Part shown: positions 11,342 through 22,644 of the stretch, piece after piece
Layout of the letters: each line of letters starts with the position of its first letter
How positions within the stretch are numbered: the stretch's first letter is position 1
DNA from: Ctenosaura bakeri
Lineage: Eukaryota; Chordata; Lepidosauria; Squamata; Iguanidae
Assembly: GCA_948474755.1 (NCBI GenBank)
Contig: CAOLHI010000927.1
Span: 682,001-746,000, forward strand
Length of the DNA: 64,000 bases
Direction of reading: 5' to 3'
Made by a program: the position numbers and the translations under genes
The notes under the pieces: model-generated
Database searches by the model: none
The model's input: the letters and a program-made list of their open reading frames with translations, nothing else
Told to the model about the DNA's origin: nothing

Positions 11342-11515
11342 CCATTTGGGCACCAGACTGTTATAGCACTATTATTCCACTTTCAACATCCTATGGAATC
11401 CTGGGGTTTGCAGTTTAGGGAAGGGCTGGCCGGCCCCTCCCAAGCTGCAAACCCCAGGATTCCATAAGATGTTGAAAGTGGAATAATAGTACTATAACTG
11501 TCTAGTGCAGAAATA
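11342..11515. mobile_element. Palindromic MITE, family A, with 8-bp target duplication
   Basis: Arms carry GTTATAGCACTATTATTCC and its complement GGAATAATAGTACTATAAC. The flanks TCCTAGGA (11334-11341) and GCCTAGGA (11516-11523) match at 7 of 8 positions, consistent with a hAT-type insertion. Confidence 0.85.
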
Positions 11516-12902
11516 GCCTAGGAGGACTCCAACGTCTCTTTTATTTTCTTATTGCTTGAACTGACAAAATTGCTTGGTCTGCTTTGCTTGACAAGGGACT
11601 GGGATGTTTTCAAAACAACTGGACTCTTGTCCTGCTTGCTGGCTTTTTGAGCTTTCCTGTACTGTTTGCCTTCAGTTGCTTTAACTGTGATTGATTGACA
11701 GCTGTACCGCTAAGGGATACACTTGATGACTTATTGACATCAGTTTTTGCTCTTCTGATATCTTGTTCCTTCCCGAGTTGAATGTTTTCTGTCAGTCTGA
11801 GGAATATGATGTATTGAAGAGAGTTTTCATCTTCCCTGCAGTTGTCCCTTTACCTGAATAATGGAGTGTATTTATTCTTTCAGTAGTGATACTTTATTCT
11901 AGTGAAGATTTACTGTTAGTTGTGGCTTCACAAGTTATTTTCATCACTGCTGCATTTCAGTTGCTTCTGTTTGGTGGAGTATCTATTGCAATAAGCATGT
12001 CCTTGAGTTGTTTCTCTTTTGACGTGGGTATAAGTAGCTGCTCAAGGGCTTAATAACAATTCAACAACTTTTTGCAGGAATATATGTGCCTGCAGAATGT
12101 TTCATTCAGAAATAATTTATAGGACATATATATATATATATATATGTGCTTATACACACAGCCCTTCTTGTGTATACATGTATACACACACATACATAAT
12201 TGCCATGCACATACAGTATATGTATATTACTGTGTATCTGTCTATTGTACACACACCCTCTTTTCCACTGTAGTGAGAATTAATAGCTGAGTAAATCCCT
12301 GCTGCTTACAGAACAGTCTGTAACTGTAGGAATAAAGTAGCATTCTTGCTTCTGCATAGTAATAGAAGCCATAATAGACTTTCTGCAAATCCAAAACTTA
12401 GAGCAGTATTGAATTGATTTTCCCCCCAGGTATATAATCGTTCAGCTGTGGTTAACAGCTGCAGTGTGCGATAAACCTTCATTTTTATTTTCACGATATG
12501 CCAATAATCTCATTTTGTGGTGGTTCCCAGTTCTGTTTTATAAGGCAGTGCAAAAGTTTTGAGGTGACCTTGTCAGTGCAGAGAATTTAATATGCCAAAT
12601 CAGAACTTGAAAGATGTCTATGGGAAGGGGAGGGAAGAGTGATGTTTAAGGTGTCCTTCGGATTGTGCAGAACATGTGTTGAGCTTTTGTCCCTGCTGAT
12701 TTTTTTTTTTTTTAAAAAGCATACCTAATTCAGGAGGGCAACATAAGGATAGTTGCCCCTGTGGATCAGATCAGAGTTCTTTCTGGAGAAGCAACCTGTG
12801 TCTCTGTGACCAGTTACATCCTTCCAAGAGAATCACACAGAGACACTTGCCTCTTTTAATATTGCCTCTGCAACTTAAAGGGTGCATTTAGCTATCACTA
12901 CA

Positions 12903-13081
12903 GAGAGCCAGCATTGTGTAGCGGTATGAGCATTGGACTATGACCCTGGAAACCAGGTTCAATTCCCTGTTGATCTGTGGAAACCTACTAAGTGACCTTG
13001 GGTGCATCACACCCTCTCAGCCTCCAAAAATCTTAGGATCACCATGAGTCAGAAGTGGCTTGAAGGCACATAACAACAACT
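12903..13081 (+). mobile_element. tRNA-headed SINE
   Basis: GAGAGCCAGCATTGTGTAGC leads into GAGCATTGGACTATGACCC and AGGTTCAATTCCC (box-B-like), then GTGACCTTGGGTGCATCAC and the tail GTGGCTTGAAGGCACATAAC plus a CAA run. It is the same family as 7512-7722 in the opposite orientation. Confidence 0.8.
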
Positions 13082-13875
13082 GGTAGCCATCAGTAGACTT
13101 CTCTTCTAGTTGGAAAGGTCAGTCAGTAACAGAACGGTATGGGGCTTTCATTTCTGGTGGTTATGCCTTCTTTTAGAAAGGCCACTGATTATTTTGGTAT
13201 TAATACTGCAGAGGAAAAATAATGAGTACTGAGGAGTTTCACCGCATCAGGAGTCTGTTCAGACTTTTTACAGCTTACTCTGCTGAGCCCGACAGCTTAC
13301 AGTAGGTTATTATCGTTTTCATCCAGGGAACAGCTCTAAGATTGCCTGCACCACAAAATGGTAGCAAGCCCTTTTTCACAGGATCTCTGATTACATCAGA
13401 GATGCACTGCAGAAATCAAAATGCTGCAGAGGAAATTTGGAAGTGGTGGGGGGAGAACTGGAATTTTTAGCACTAAAGTTGCTGCTCCTCTTTCCTGCTC
13501 CCAGAAAGAAAAAGTCTTCTCCATCCATGTAGCCTGACAATGTCTTCCCCAACTCTTGCGAATAGGAAACTGGTCATACAGCTTCCTAAATGTGATTTGG
13601 TTCATGGAATGGAGAGGAGGGGGAAAAAGTCTTTCATCTCACTATGTGAGCTTATTGAGAAATAAATCTAATTGCATTCATTGATCCTTACTTCCAAATG
13701 CACGTATATGCATTTTGTCCTTTATTAACTTTATTTCTCAGCTCGGCAACTCTTAATATGGTTTCTATATATTTTTCTTTTTCTATTATATGTTTTCAAA
13801 CAGAAAACACAGCAGTACTGTTGAATAGGAAAACTATTCATTTTTCAGCTAAACCAAATGCTATTATATATCTGC

Positions 13876-13975
13876 CTCCCCTAAGCAGGTGCCCTCTGGA
13901 GTTGTTGGACTACCAACTCTCATCAGCTCACTCAGCATGCCCATTCTGGCTGGGGATGATGGGAAATATAATACA
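13876..13975. repeat. Short foldback repeat (GTTGGACTACNNCTC type)
   Basis: GTTGTTGGACTACCAACTCTCATCAGC...CATGCCCATTCTGGCTGGGGATGATGGGAA is a copy of a common short repeat whose complementary arms carry ACTACAACTCCCATCAT. Related traces are at 20130-20235, 20815-20930, 23795-23890, 26320-26435, 44205-44320, 61425-61500 and 63735-63805. Confidence 0.6.
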
Positions 13976-14054
13976 ATATATCTGGAAAGCCTTGTGTTGA
14001 GGAAGGTTGTTAAGTCTTATTTTTTAATTTATTTAGTTACTACATAAAAAATAA

Positions 14055-14055
14055 A

Positions 14056-14098
<43 letters not shown>
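14055..14098. repeat. AAT trinucleotide microsatellite
   Basis: About 14 near-perfect AAT units. They precede the repeat tail TTTATATCCCGCCTCTCCC (14108 onward), a sequence found again at 62366 and, inverted, at 25075. Confidence 0.9.
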
Positions 14099-14103
14099 GT
14101 TAA

Positions 14104-14300
14104 AAAAATTATTTATATCCCGCCTCTCCCAATGAATCGAGGCGGTATTACAACAGTATATCAAATACATTATATCAAATTTATAAATAAATTTATAATT
14201 TATATTTATAAAAAATACTACTCAGGGCAGCTAGGAATAAAAGACAAATAAAATAGCATTATCATAAAAACCTGTGTTAAAAGTTTTTTTTAAAAAGTGC
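14104..14300. repeat. Dispersed repeat tail (TATCCCGCCTCTCCCAAT type), class uncertain
   Basis: TTTATATCCCGCCTCTCCCA followed by GAATCGAGGCGG and AT-rich sequence recurs at 62366-62420, and inverted at 25060-25095. A related decayed form is at 15120-15180. It is always next to a TTTA/TAAA or AAT run, as expected of a retroelement 3' end. I cannot assign the family. Confidence 0.5.
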
Positions 14301-14593
14301 CTTTGCCTGTCAGTGGAAAGATTTAGCATCAATGGGCCCCTCTGGCTTTGAGGTACAGAAGTAGGGATCAGCCACCAACAAGGCCCTGTCTCTCTTGCTT
14401 TATGATACTACCTCACAGAAACTCTGTTACAGCATAAAACTTAAAGAGTGGTTTCACTTCTCTTTCAGTACAACAAGTAATTCCTGAAGTTGTATACCTC
14501 TGCTTCCTTGCAGGACTCTTTCCTTGACATACTTACTTTCTTGTAGCCTCGTATGCATATTGGCCTTTTCTTTATCTTCAAAGATTAATCATT

Positions 14594-14748
14594 GGTCATT
14601 TCCACACTAGACTGTTATAGTGTTATTATTCCAGTGTCAACATCCTATGGAATCCTGGGGTTTGCATTTTAGGGAGGGGCCTCAAAGGATTCCATAGGAT
14701 GTGAAAAGTAGAATAATAGCACTGTAACAGTTTAGTGCGGAAATGGCC
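14594..14748. mobile_element. Palindromic MITE, family A, internally deleted
   Basis: It starts GGTCATTTCCACACTAG and ends TAGTGCGGAAATGGCC. The right arm lacks the CTAAACTGCAAACCCC part, leaving GGGAGGGGCCTCAAAGGATTCC at the junction. Confidence 0.8.
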
Positions 14749-15361
14749 TTAATTCCATAAATTTGCAAAAAAAAAAAAAAAAATGTCTTTCCCAGCTTAG
14801 CTGTGTCCAACCAGGATTGAGAACAAACCTTGGAAAGGCAGTGGTGTTCTTCCCCTTCCCCCATGGATTAAATTGCAAAGGAACCAGGGTTTGGAAGAAA
14901 AATAAGGTGACAGATTGTCTGATTGATGTTATTTCCTGTCCGCCTACCTGAGGGGGAATTCCAGAAGCTGGTAGGCCAGATTATCCATGCCCTGACTAGC
15001 CCATTTTCTCCCTCTCCGTGTAAGGCAGAATCATGCAAAATAAGCAAATATATTTCACTATAGTTCCCAGAAAGAGATCCTGGGAAGCATTTCTCCAAAT
15101 CCTCCTAAGGAGATTCCGGTTACATATTTATTTTATTTATATTTTGCCTCTCTCCCTAAACAGAGACTGAAGGTAGCTAAGAGAATTAACTTTTTTAAAA
15201 AGGAAGTAAATAAATAAAAACCAACTAAATGAATTAATATCTTAAAGTACAATGAAATTTGAAGCAATTAAAAGCCCAGCAATCAAAAAGGTAGAGCAGT
15301 GAGTCTTGGAGAGCCTTTTGTCCAGCAGCTGATCAGTTGCCAAAAGCAATTGAAGAAGGAG

Positions 15362-15580
15362 TCCTTTTCACACTGTACAGTTATAGCACTATGTGTCTAC
15401 TTTAACTGTCATGGTTGTATCTAATGGAGTCTTGGGATTTGTAGTTTAGGGACAGATATTTAAAATTCTTAGCCAGGGAGCTCCAGTGACTCAGCAAACT
15501 ACAAATCCCAAGATTCCATTAGACGTTGTCATGTCAGGTAAAATGGTATTGTAGTGTTACATTTGTATTGTGTGAAAGGG
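15362..15580. mobile_element. Palindromic MITE, family C
   Basis: The ends CCTTTTCACAC and GTGTGAAAGGGG enclose arms with CAGTTATAGCACTATG, TCATGGTTGTATCTAATGGA and CTTGGGATTTGTAGTTT. It is related to family A in the centre but has different tips and an extra TTTAACTGTCATGG segment. Confidence 0.75.
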
Positions 15581-15674
15581 GCTATGATCTTTGCCTGCTT
15601 GTAGAAGGACAACAAGGAAAGATCCCCATTAGTTTTTCTAGGGAGGCAGTATGGAGCAAAGTTTCAAAGATATA

Positions 15675-15876
15675 GGCCATTTCCGCACTACGCTGTTCTA
15701 GTGCTATTATTCCACTTTCAACATCCTGTGGAACTCTAGGCTTTGTAGTTTCCTGAGGCTAAAGAGCTCTCTGGCTGAGAATTCTAAATGACCCTCCCTA
15801 AACTGTAAACCCCAGGATTCCACAGGATGTTGAAAGTGGAATAATAGCACTATAACAGGGTTGTGCAGAATTGGCC
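15675..15876. mobile_element. Palindromic MITE, family A with 25-bp spacer variant
   Basis: GGCCATTTCCGCACTACG to CAGAATTGGCC. It belongs to the subtype carrying AAAGAGCTCTCTGGCTGAGAA between the arms, as at 41273, 44834 and 60191. The flanks GATATAGG and GCCATAGA match weakly. Confidence 0.85.
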
Positions 15877-16095
15877 ATAGAAATGCTTTGCTAGCAAAAC
15901 CAAAACTTGAATCAGTGGAAGTGCTATCTGCTGATCAGAAAAAAAAACAGCTGTTTTCCATCTTGGGCTTCTCCAAAGTGGCCAAAAGTCTCGCGATTTG
16001 GCAGGAACTACAGCTGAACTTACCAGATTTTTTTTAAAAAAAAATATGCATGTATGTATGTATATATAGCTATGCAAGGTTCCTCCTGTCCTAGG

Positions 16096-16419
16096 CCGTT
16101 TCCGCAGCTTACCTTTTTTCAGTGCTGGAGTGCGGGGATCATGCAAGCAGCCTCCAGCGAGGGGCTCTTGCATCCCCGCTACTTCAGCTCCGCACGAGCT
16201 GCCTGCACCTGAGCCACGGACAGCAAGTGCGCGTGGGGCCCTGGAGCAATGCGCAATCGTGCACCATTTTCTGCTGAAAGCTGAAAATGAAAAAGTGCGC
16301 GAGTGGTGCCTGCCCTACCCTGGAGCATCACGCAATTGTGAGTGCGCCATGCAGATCACTCCTTACAATCGCGTGACACTCCAGGCGCCCTTTCGCATGG
16401 CAAATGCCGTGCGAAAAGG
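16096..16419. mobile_element. GC-rich foldback element, type B, with target duplication
   Basis: It runs from (GG)CCGTTTCCGCAGC to GTGCGAAAAGG(G). Direct flanks GTCCTAGG (16088-16095) and GTCCTAGT (16420-16427) agree at 7 of 8 bases. The interior has GTGCGCG, GGAGCAATGCGCAATCG and GAGCATCACGCAATTG, two related submotifs. It has no credible coding region. Confidence 0.8.
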
Positions 16420-17044
16420 GTCCTAGTGTTTTCTCATGAATTCTGATCCTAGCTATATTTATTCCTCAGACAGGCTTTTTTGTTTTTTCTGCCCCAGGAG
16501 TTTCTGACATAGGCTGAGGTAAATGTCACTTGTCTGTCTTGGTTCCTTCTGCTGTATTTTTGGGTGGTCCCACTCATAACATGTTGAATGGAGCTGTGAC
16601 CCTTTGCCTCAGAGATTTTCCATTGTCTTTCCTCCCTCCATTACATTTCCAGTTATGTAATTTCCACTCCCTTGTGCTGCACTGCAGTAATGGCAAGACC
16701 TTTATATTTTCCCTCCTGTTAGCTTTACAGTGCTATAGCACTATAGCATTCTATCCCTGTTGTAACTACAATTTTTTAAAAAATAACATGTGAGACAGGG
16801 AAGGTAAATACTGAAGTTGGGTCCATTGAGGATGAGATGTTGAATTCAGAGAGGGGATGCCGGGGGGGTAGAAGGAAACCAAACCTACACCGTAATTTAA
16901 CCACACCTCAGATGGGAAAAGGGAGTGGTCAAAAACTAGCATGTAGATCAGAAGTAGCACTAAAATCCACTACAAGAAACAACAGACCAGGTCCAAAACC
17001 CTGGGATGTTTAACGGACAATAGGATGCAAGCGTGGAAACAACT

Positions 17045-17419
17045 ATTGTTGTTGTTCTGTGCCTTCGAGTTGTGTCTTTAACTAAGACAATCCTAAGGCA
17101 AAGACTGAGGCCATTTCCACACTAGATTGTTATAGCGCTAGTATTCCACTTTCAACATCCTATGGAATCCTGGGGTTTGCAGTAGGGGCCAGCCAGCCCC
17201 TCCCTAAACTGCAAACCCCAGGATTCCATAGGATGTTGAAAGTGGAATAATAGTGCTATAACAATCTAGTGCGGAGATGGCTTATCATGGGGTTTTGTGG
17301 GACTGAGAGTATGTGATGCACCTAAGGTCACCCAGAGAGTTTCCATGGCTGAGTGGAGAATTGAACTCTGGTCTCCAGGGTGGTAGTCTAGCACTCAAAT
17401 CATTACACCACAAGGTGTG
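17045..17419 (-). mobile_element. tRNA-headed SINE split by a MITE
   Basis: The 3' part (GTTGTTGTTCTGTGCCTTCGAG, 17045-17108) and the rest (ATCATGGGGTTTTGTGGGACTG...CATTACACCACAAGG, 17282-17419) form one minus-strand SINE. It is interrupted by the MITE at 17109-17281, so the SINE is the older insertion. Confidence 0.85.
17109..17281. mobile_element. Palindromic MITE, family A, nested in a SINE
   Basis: The ends are GGCCATTTCCACACTAG and CTAGTGCGGAGATGGC. Long matching arms (GTTATAGCGCTAGTATTCC / GGAATAATAGTGCTATAAC) flank a short CAGCCAGCCCC centre. Confidence 0.9.
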
Positions 17420-17786
17420 AAATCCTGTAACAGATTCTCCTGACATTTACTGGAATTTTGGGGCAATGTCTATATTAACTTCCTGCTTTGCTTATAATAT
17501 CATCCTGCTTAGAGCCCTCTGTCTGTTACCTTCCTGCCTAGTGCTTCATCATCTGAGGGTGGTGTTATTTATGTCATAGTAGAAAGTGATAGGGAGGTGA
17601 GAAATAGTGACTTCTCTTAGACCAGCAAATGTATTTTTAGCTGAAGTGAGATTTGACCCATTGACTTTCCAGGTCACAAATTTAGCCTTTTACACAACCA
17701 TTGCTCAGGAAAAAGAGCTTTGGTCAAGAAAAATGGCCAGATCAACTTTAGATCAACTTTAATATGATATTGACTATTGATATTGA

Positions 17787-18014
17787 GGCCTAAATTCCCT
17801 AAAGGCACCATATCCCTTCTGATTTTGGAAGCTAAGTGGAGTCAGACTTAGTGAGTACTTGGATGGGAGATTGCCAACAAATATCAGGAGCTGTAGGCTA
17901 TATTTTAGAGGAAACGGGCAAAACCACCTCTGAGTATTGCTTGCCTAATAAAACTCTATGAAATACACGGAGTTGCCGTAAGCCAGCAGGTGACTTGAAG
18001 GTATGTGTACACAC
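17787..18014 (+). mobile_element. 5S-rRNA-derived SINE (5S-Sauria type), full length
   Basis: The head GATTTTGGAAGCTAAGTGGA, then AGTACTTGGATGGGAGATTG and GGAGCTGTAGGCTATA copy the internal control region of 5S rRNA. It is followed by AAACCACCTCTGAGTATTGC and the tail AGGTGACTTGAAGGTATG. Identical 11-bp direct repeats ATTGATATTGA flank it (17776-17786 and 18015-18025). That length fits LINE-driven retroposition. Confidence 0.9.
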
Positions 18015-18199
18015 ATTGATATTGAACTAAAAGAAAATTAATTGGCTATGATATTGACTGTTGTGAATTTAATTTTCTTCCCCAGTTTGCTGCCAAATTT
18101 TACTTTCTTCTCTGTCTTCCTTCCTTCTCTCTGTTGTCATCCATATTCGCTAAATTTAGATAGTAAGCTACTTGGATGAGAACTTGAGAACTATTTTTC

Positions 18200-18960
18200 G
18201 TGAAATAATGATATGTAATTCTGTGGCAAAACAGCTAATGCAGTTCTGGGCTGCATCAACAGGAAGGCAGTATTCATATCACAAAATATCTGTTCTGGTC
18301 AGTCCACATTCGGAGTACTGTGCTCAATTGGTGATTAACACAGTAATGACCAGATAATGGAATGGGTCCAGAAGAGATTACAACAGAGGTGATATATGCT
18401 GAGAAGCGACAGAGATTATGATGGCAAGCCTGAAGACCAAAATTGGGAGAGAGAAAAATGAAGAAGTTGAGTATATTTGGCCCAAAGGAAAAAGAATGTG
18501 GCCTTCAAGTCATTTCCGATTTATGGCGACCATAAGATGAACCTATCACACGGTTTTCTGGGACCGAAAGTGTGCAACTGTGACCAAGGTCACCCAGTGG
18601 GTTTCTATGGCCAAGCAGGGAATCAAACTCTAGTCTCCAGGATCATAGTCCAATGCTCAAACCATTATACCACACTAAGATATGATAGCCATCTTCAGCT
18701 GATGAAGCAAATGTGTTTTCTTTTGATTCAGATGATATAAACCTACAGGTTCAGATAGCATGTATGTTAAGAAGAGCTTCCTTTAAATAAAAGGAAGAGA
18801 CTAAACTCACCTTTGTGAGCGGTTATAAAGCACAGACCAGATGGTCAACAATCAGGGATAGTCTGGCAGTGGACTTTTCTGCATCAGAGGTTTCAAGTAA
18901 ATGACCGGATTGCCTGGCAGAGTGAAAACTGATGGAATAGACAAGAAAATGGTTCATTTC
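18200..18960 (+). mobile_element. Old CR1-like LINE fragment split by a SINE
   Basis: CTGGGCTGCATCAACAGGAAGGC, CACATTCGGAGTACTGTGCTCA and GGGTCCAGAAGAGATTACAA follow the CR1 reverse-transcriptase C-terminus. The sequence is broken at about 18494 by a SINE and resumes with GATATGATAGCCATCTTCAG, continuing to about 18960 in decayed form. Confidence 0.65.
18494..18678 (-). mobile_element. tRNA-headed SINE inserted in a CR1 fragment
   Basis: On the + strand it reads GTGGCCTTCAAGTCATTTCC, GACCATAAGATGAACCTATCA, CCAAGGTCACCCAGTGGGTT and CAAACTCTAGTCTCCAGGAT, ending CAAACCATTATACCAC. The middle AAACCTCCTCTG module is missing. Confidence 0.8.
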
Positions 18961-19559
18961 CTTCACCTCGTAGTTACTCACAATTTCTCATTAGTCTCAA
19001 TATATGGCTCCATTCTTGCTGACCCTGCCCCACACCAGGAGTTCTTGATTCATTATATTTAAATGGCATTTAAATAGAACACTTGCTGTTTCCAAGAGAA
19101 GGCCTCCAACATAAAAAGGTCACTTCCAAGCTGGAGGCAGTCTTCCTGTTACAGGTTCTCCCACACCCCAGCTACTGGGTCTCCATCCAGAATTGTCAGT
19201 GGGACTGTTGTAGTTAATGTGAGCTGATGGGGAATAGGCACACACAGATGACTGAAAACGTAATTTTGTTCATTACCTAGTTGCTATGGAGCATTTCCAA
19301 ATGATGTTGGAGAATGTAAGGAAAGTATAAGTGGATAGATTCAAGAAACTTAAATTCCTTTCAAGCTGGCTAACAGATATAATTAAAACAATGCAAAACA
19401 TTTTTATACAATGCAAAAATTGGAAATATAACTATTTAAGAGACCAGATACTACACATGTAGTGCGAAAGTGGATTTATTGGGAACGTATTTGTTTGCTT
19501 CAAAGGTCTATTAAACAAACATGGGGTTATAGGTGTGAGTTTCAGGAGTGAGTTTCAGA

Positions 19560-19755
19560 CCATTTCCTCACACTGTTATAGTGCTATTATTCCACTTTCA
19601 ATATCCTGTGGAATTCTGGGATTTGTAGATTAGGGAGAGGCATTTAGAATTCTCAGCCAGAGAGCTCTTTGGCCTCAATAAACTACAAACCCCAGAATTC
19701 CACAGGATGTTGAAAGAGGAATAATACCACTATAACTGTGTAGTGTACAAATGGC
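19560..19755. mobile_element. Palindromic MITE, family A
   Basis: CCATTTCCTCACACTG to TAGTGTACAAATGG with the AGAGCTCTTTGGC spacer variant. Both arms have CAACATCC/AATATCCTGTGGAATTC sequences. Confidence 0.8.
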
Positions 19756-20129
19756 CCCAGTATGGGGCTCCTGCTGAAAAGAACCTGCCTGTATCACCTG
19801 TGAGTCTGATGGACCTTGATGGCAGGACTGCAAGCAGAATTTCTAAAGCCAAGCATAAAGTCCTGACAGGTTCCTATGAGTGTAGGATTGTTGTAGAGAT
19901 GTATTTTAAATTGTGTGGGAAACACTTGATAAGATTTCAGAATAGTTACTAAATGAAGTTTCAAATGCTCCACGAATGGAGTGTCAGTGCCTGAGTGTTT
20001 ACAAACAAGGCAGCTAGTTTTGCTCCCACAACTTGAAAGGTGCAAATTAACCAGCAAAATTTTGTTTGGAAAAAAAAAATCATGGTTTACAGTCCAATCC
20101 AGCAAATTATCATGTATAACAAGAACAGG

Positions 20130-20235
20130 GGAAATTGTGGCTTTCCAGACTTTAACTCCCAGAAGCCCTGACTGGTATGACCACTACTTAAGGTATTGTG
20201 GGAGTTGTATTCAAAATATCTGGAGGCCAAAGTTT
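20130..20235. repeat. Short foldback repeat (ACTCCCAGAAGCCCT type)
   Basis: TTCCAGACTTTAACTCCCAG on the left is answered by GTGGGAGTTGTATTC and ATATCTGGAGGCC on the right, an imperfect hairpin. A second decayed copy is at 20815-20930. Confidence 0.65.
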
Positions 20236-21144
20236 TCTCACCTGATGCACAGATAATCCTTCAAGGTAAGTAAGTGCAACTGAATGGTTAAGCAGAACTT
20301 TTCCAATGGCAGTAGACTAGTCACAGATATTCCACACCAGAGTATCGTATAGCAGTTGCTGGATCCAAAGGCTATTTTGTCATCCTGCAATCTTGGTAGG
20401 CTCAAGGGTATAGCCAGGAATTGGAGAGGGTGAGAATCATAGTTTTCCAAGAAACTGAGCAACTTTCTTGCTCTGTATTAGCGCAGAATCAACAGTATTC
20501 AGTCCATTTTGTCCCTCTTGATCTAGAGTGTTTGTGGACAAAGACTAGCTCTAGGGTATTTGTATCCCCCTACCCTTAGCTAATATTCGCTTACAGATTT
20601 TGTTTGAGTTGAGTAACAACCTTGGTTAGGATGAACGTACGCTCATTAACTCCCATGAATCACAGCTTCCTCCAAATCATGGTACCATATACTAGAAATA
20701 TTAATTTACATTATGCATTCACGTTTACACTTTTATAAACCAAAGAAATTCAAAACTTGAAGTATGTGGATTGATTCCCTTCTACCCTTCTGGCCTTCTC
20801 CCCCTTCCAGGGTTGGGAATTGTGCAGCTCTCCAGATGTGTTTGGACTACCGTTGCTACCATTGGTTGTGTTAAACAGAGCTACTAGGAGTTGCAATTAG
20901 ACAACATTTGAAGTGCTATGCAATTCCCACCCCTGCTCTACTGCATGGCAACCATCTGAGGCCCAATCTGTTACTGAAGCTGAATGAATAACTGCAGAAC
21001 AAATTATAAAGGAGAAGACAAATTATACGCCATTCATTTATTTTCTAAAACTTATTTGGGAACCAAGCACAAAACCATGATTAGACCAAGTAAAATCAGT
21101 TCACACACCAGTGCGATAGAAACTGAAGGCATTAATATACTGTG

Positions 21145-21552
21145 GTGTGTATGTGTCTTCAAGTCACCTGTCAATTTAACAGTGACCCCATGAATTTCAT
21201 AGGGCTTTCTTCGGCAATGAATGCTCAAAGGTGATTTGCCAGTTCTTTCCTCTAAGATACAGGCCATTTCCGCACTACACTGTTATAGTGTTATTATTCC
21301 ATTTTTAACATCCTATGGAATCCTGGGGTTTGCAGTTTAGGGAGGGTTGTTTAGAATTCTCAGCCAGAGAGCTCTTTGACTTCAGTAAACTACAAACCCC
21401 AGAATTCCACAGGATGTTGGAAGTAGAATAATAGCACTATAACAATTTAGTGCAAAAATGGACATAGTCTTCTGGTATTTGGTGCACAGTCTCCTGTCCA
21501 AGTATAACCAGGGCTAATCCTGTTCAACTTTTAAGATTAGATGGGATTTGCC
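21145..21552 (-). mobile_element. 5S-rRNA-derived SINE split by a MITE
   Basis: The tail half GTGTCTTCAAGTCACCTGTCA...GATTTGCCAGTTCTTTCC lies at 21145-21255. The head half, AGTATAACCAGGGCTAATCC and TTTTAAGATTAGATGGGAT (complement of the 5S control region), lies after 21469. The MITE at 21264-21460 interrupts it. Confidence 0.8.
21264..21460. mobile_element. Palindromic MITE, family A, nested in a 5S SINE
   Basis: (GG)CCATTTCCGCACTACAC to TTTAGTGCAAAAATG. The flanks GATACAGG (21256-21263) and GACATAGT (21461-21468) match at 5 of 8 positions, an eroded 8-bp target duplication. Confidence 0.85.
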
Positions 21553-21729
21553 TTTAGGGTATTACTTGGTCACTTCGTGACAGATCCACCATTGAGTGGA
21601 GGGATTGTTTGGAAATATGCACAAGTGGCAGAATAATTGCATTGTGGTTGACATCTTAATCTGGGAAGTGCAAATCAGGTTGGCTCATTTTGAAAAGTGA
21701 CCAGACAAAATCCATAGACATCTGCAATC

Positions 21730-21955
21730 ATAGAATCATAGAAATGTAGAGTTGGAAAAGACCACAGGGGCCATCCAGTCCAACCCCCTGCCATGCAGGA
21801 ACACCCTCAAAGCACTCCCAACAGATGGCCATCAAGCCTCTGCTTAAAAACCTCCAAGGAAGGAGACTCCACTACACTCCGAGGCAGCAGATTCCACTGC
21901 CAGACAGCCCTGACTGTCAGGAAGTTCTCCCTGAGGTTCAGGTGGAATCTCATAG
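21730..21955 (-). mobile_element. CR1 LINE 3' end
   Basis: ATCATAGAATCATAGAAATG, GTTGGAAAAGACCACAGGGG and CATCCAGTCCAACCCCCTGC are the CR1 3' UTR and octamer tail in reverse. They are followed by the end of the ORF2 coding region (LEVFKQRLDGHLLGVL on the minus strand). It is very similar to the copy at 36352. Confidence 0.9.
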
Positions 21956-22644
21956 CCCTACTGCATACTGTTAGTGACTTCTTAGTATGAAGTCTGAACC
22001 ATGTAGCTGCCTGATATCCTTCCCTGCCAACTGTCTTGATTGTTTTTAAAGAATATGGAGGCAGGTTTTCTTTGGTAACCACTATTGGCAACAGATGGGT
22101 TGTGTGATTCAGGCTTCTTTTCCCTGCCAGGTGCTGCCAGTTCTCAAGTGCCTTCTGTTTTCCCAGATATTATCCATAATGGGACCTTAACATTTGTTCA
22201 TGGTCGTTCCCATGATAACGTAGTGCCTTTTTGTGTTCCACGCTTCATTGCATTTTTTTATTTTTTATTATTATTAAAAGTATTTTTTAATTTTTTTCTG
22301 CCTAAGTGATGTACAATATAATCAGTGTATACAGTGATTAGCAATTTTATTGGTACATAAATGATTTTATTAGCAATCTAGCAAGCAAGCAAGCACTTTT
22401 ATACTTATAAAATCATTCAGCTATTGCTGAACAAAATTGCTTGCTTGCTAACATAATGCATATTTTAAAAAAATATTTTAGAGGAAAAAAAGATTAAACA
22501 CAACTTTTTTCACCAAAGGTTGTATGAAAGTATTTGCTTATTGAAAGTATTTAAATAGAGGGGTTTTTCCCCCTCATTCCTATTACTGGATGAAAGAAAA
22601 TACAAAAACTGTGACCGCAGAATCTTTTTTTTCCCCCTTTGCAG

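Larger units (their letters stand above)
10246..22644 (+). other. KCNG1: Putative KCNG1 intron 1
   Basis: If the CpG-island donor at 10246 pairs with the acceptor at 22644, this 12.4-kb interval is the first intron. It holds the foldback, SINE and CR1 insertions listed separately. Stretches with nothing recognisable are 11524-12900 (apart from a TA run at 12127-12145 and CA-rich DNA to about 12190), 13082-13875, 16428-17044, 18965-19555, 20236-20810 and 21960-22644. Confidence 0.5.

Noticed and set aside
17787..17905. 5S rRNA gene
   Set aside because: Only the internal control region is similar; it is joined to a SINE body, mutated and flanked by a target duplication.
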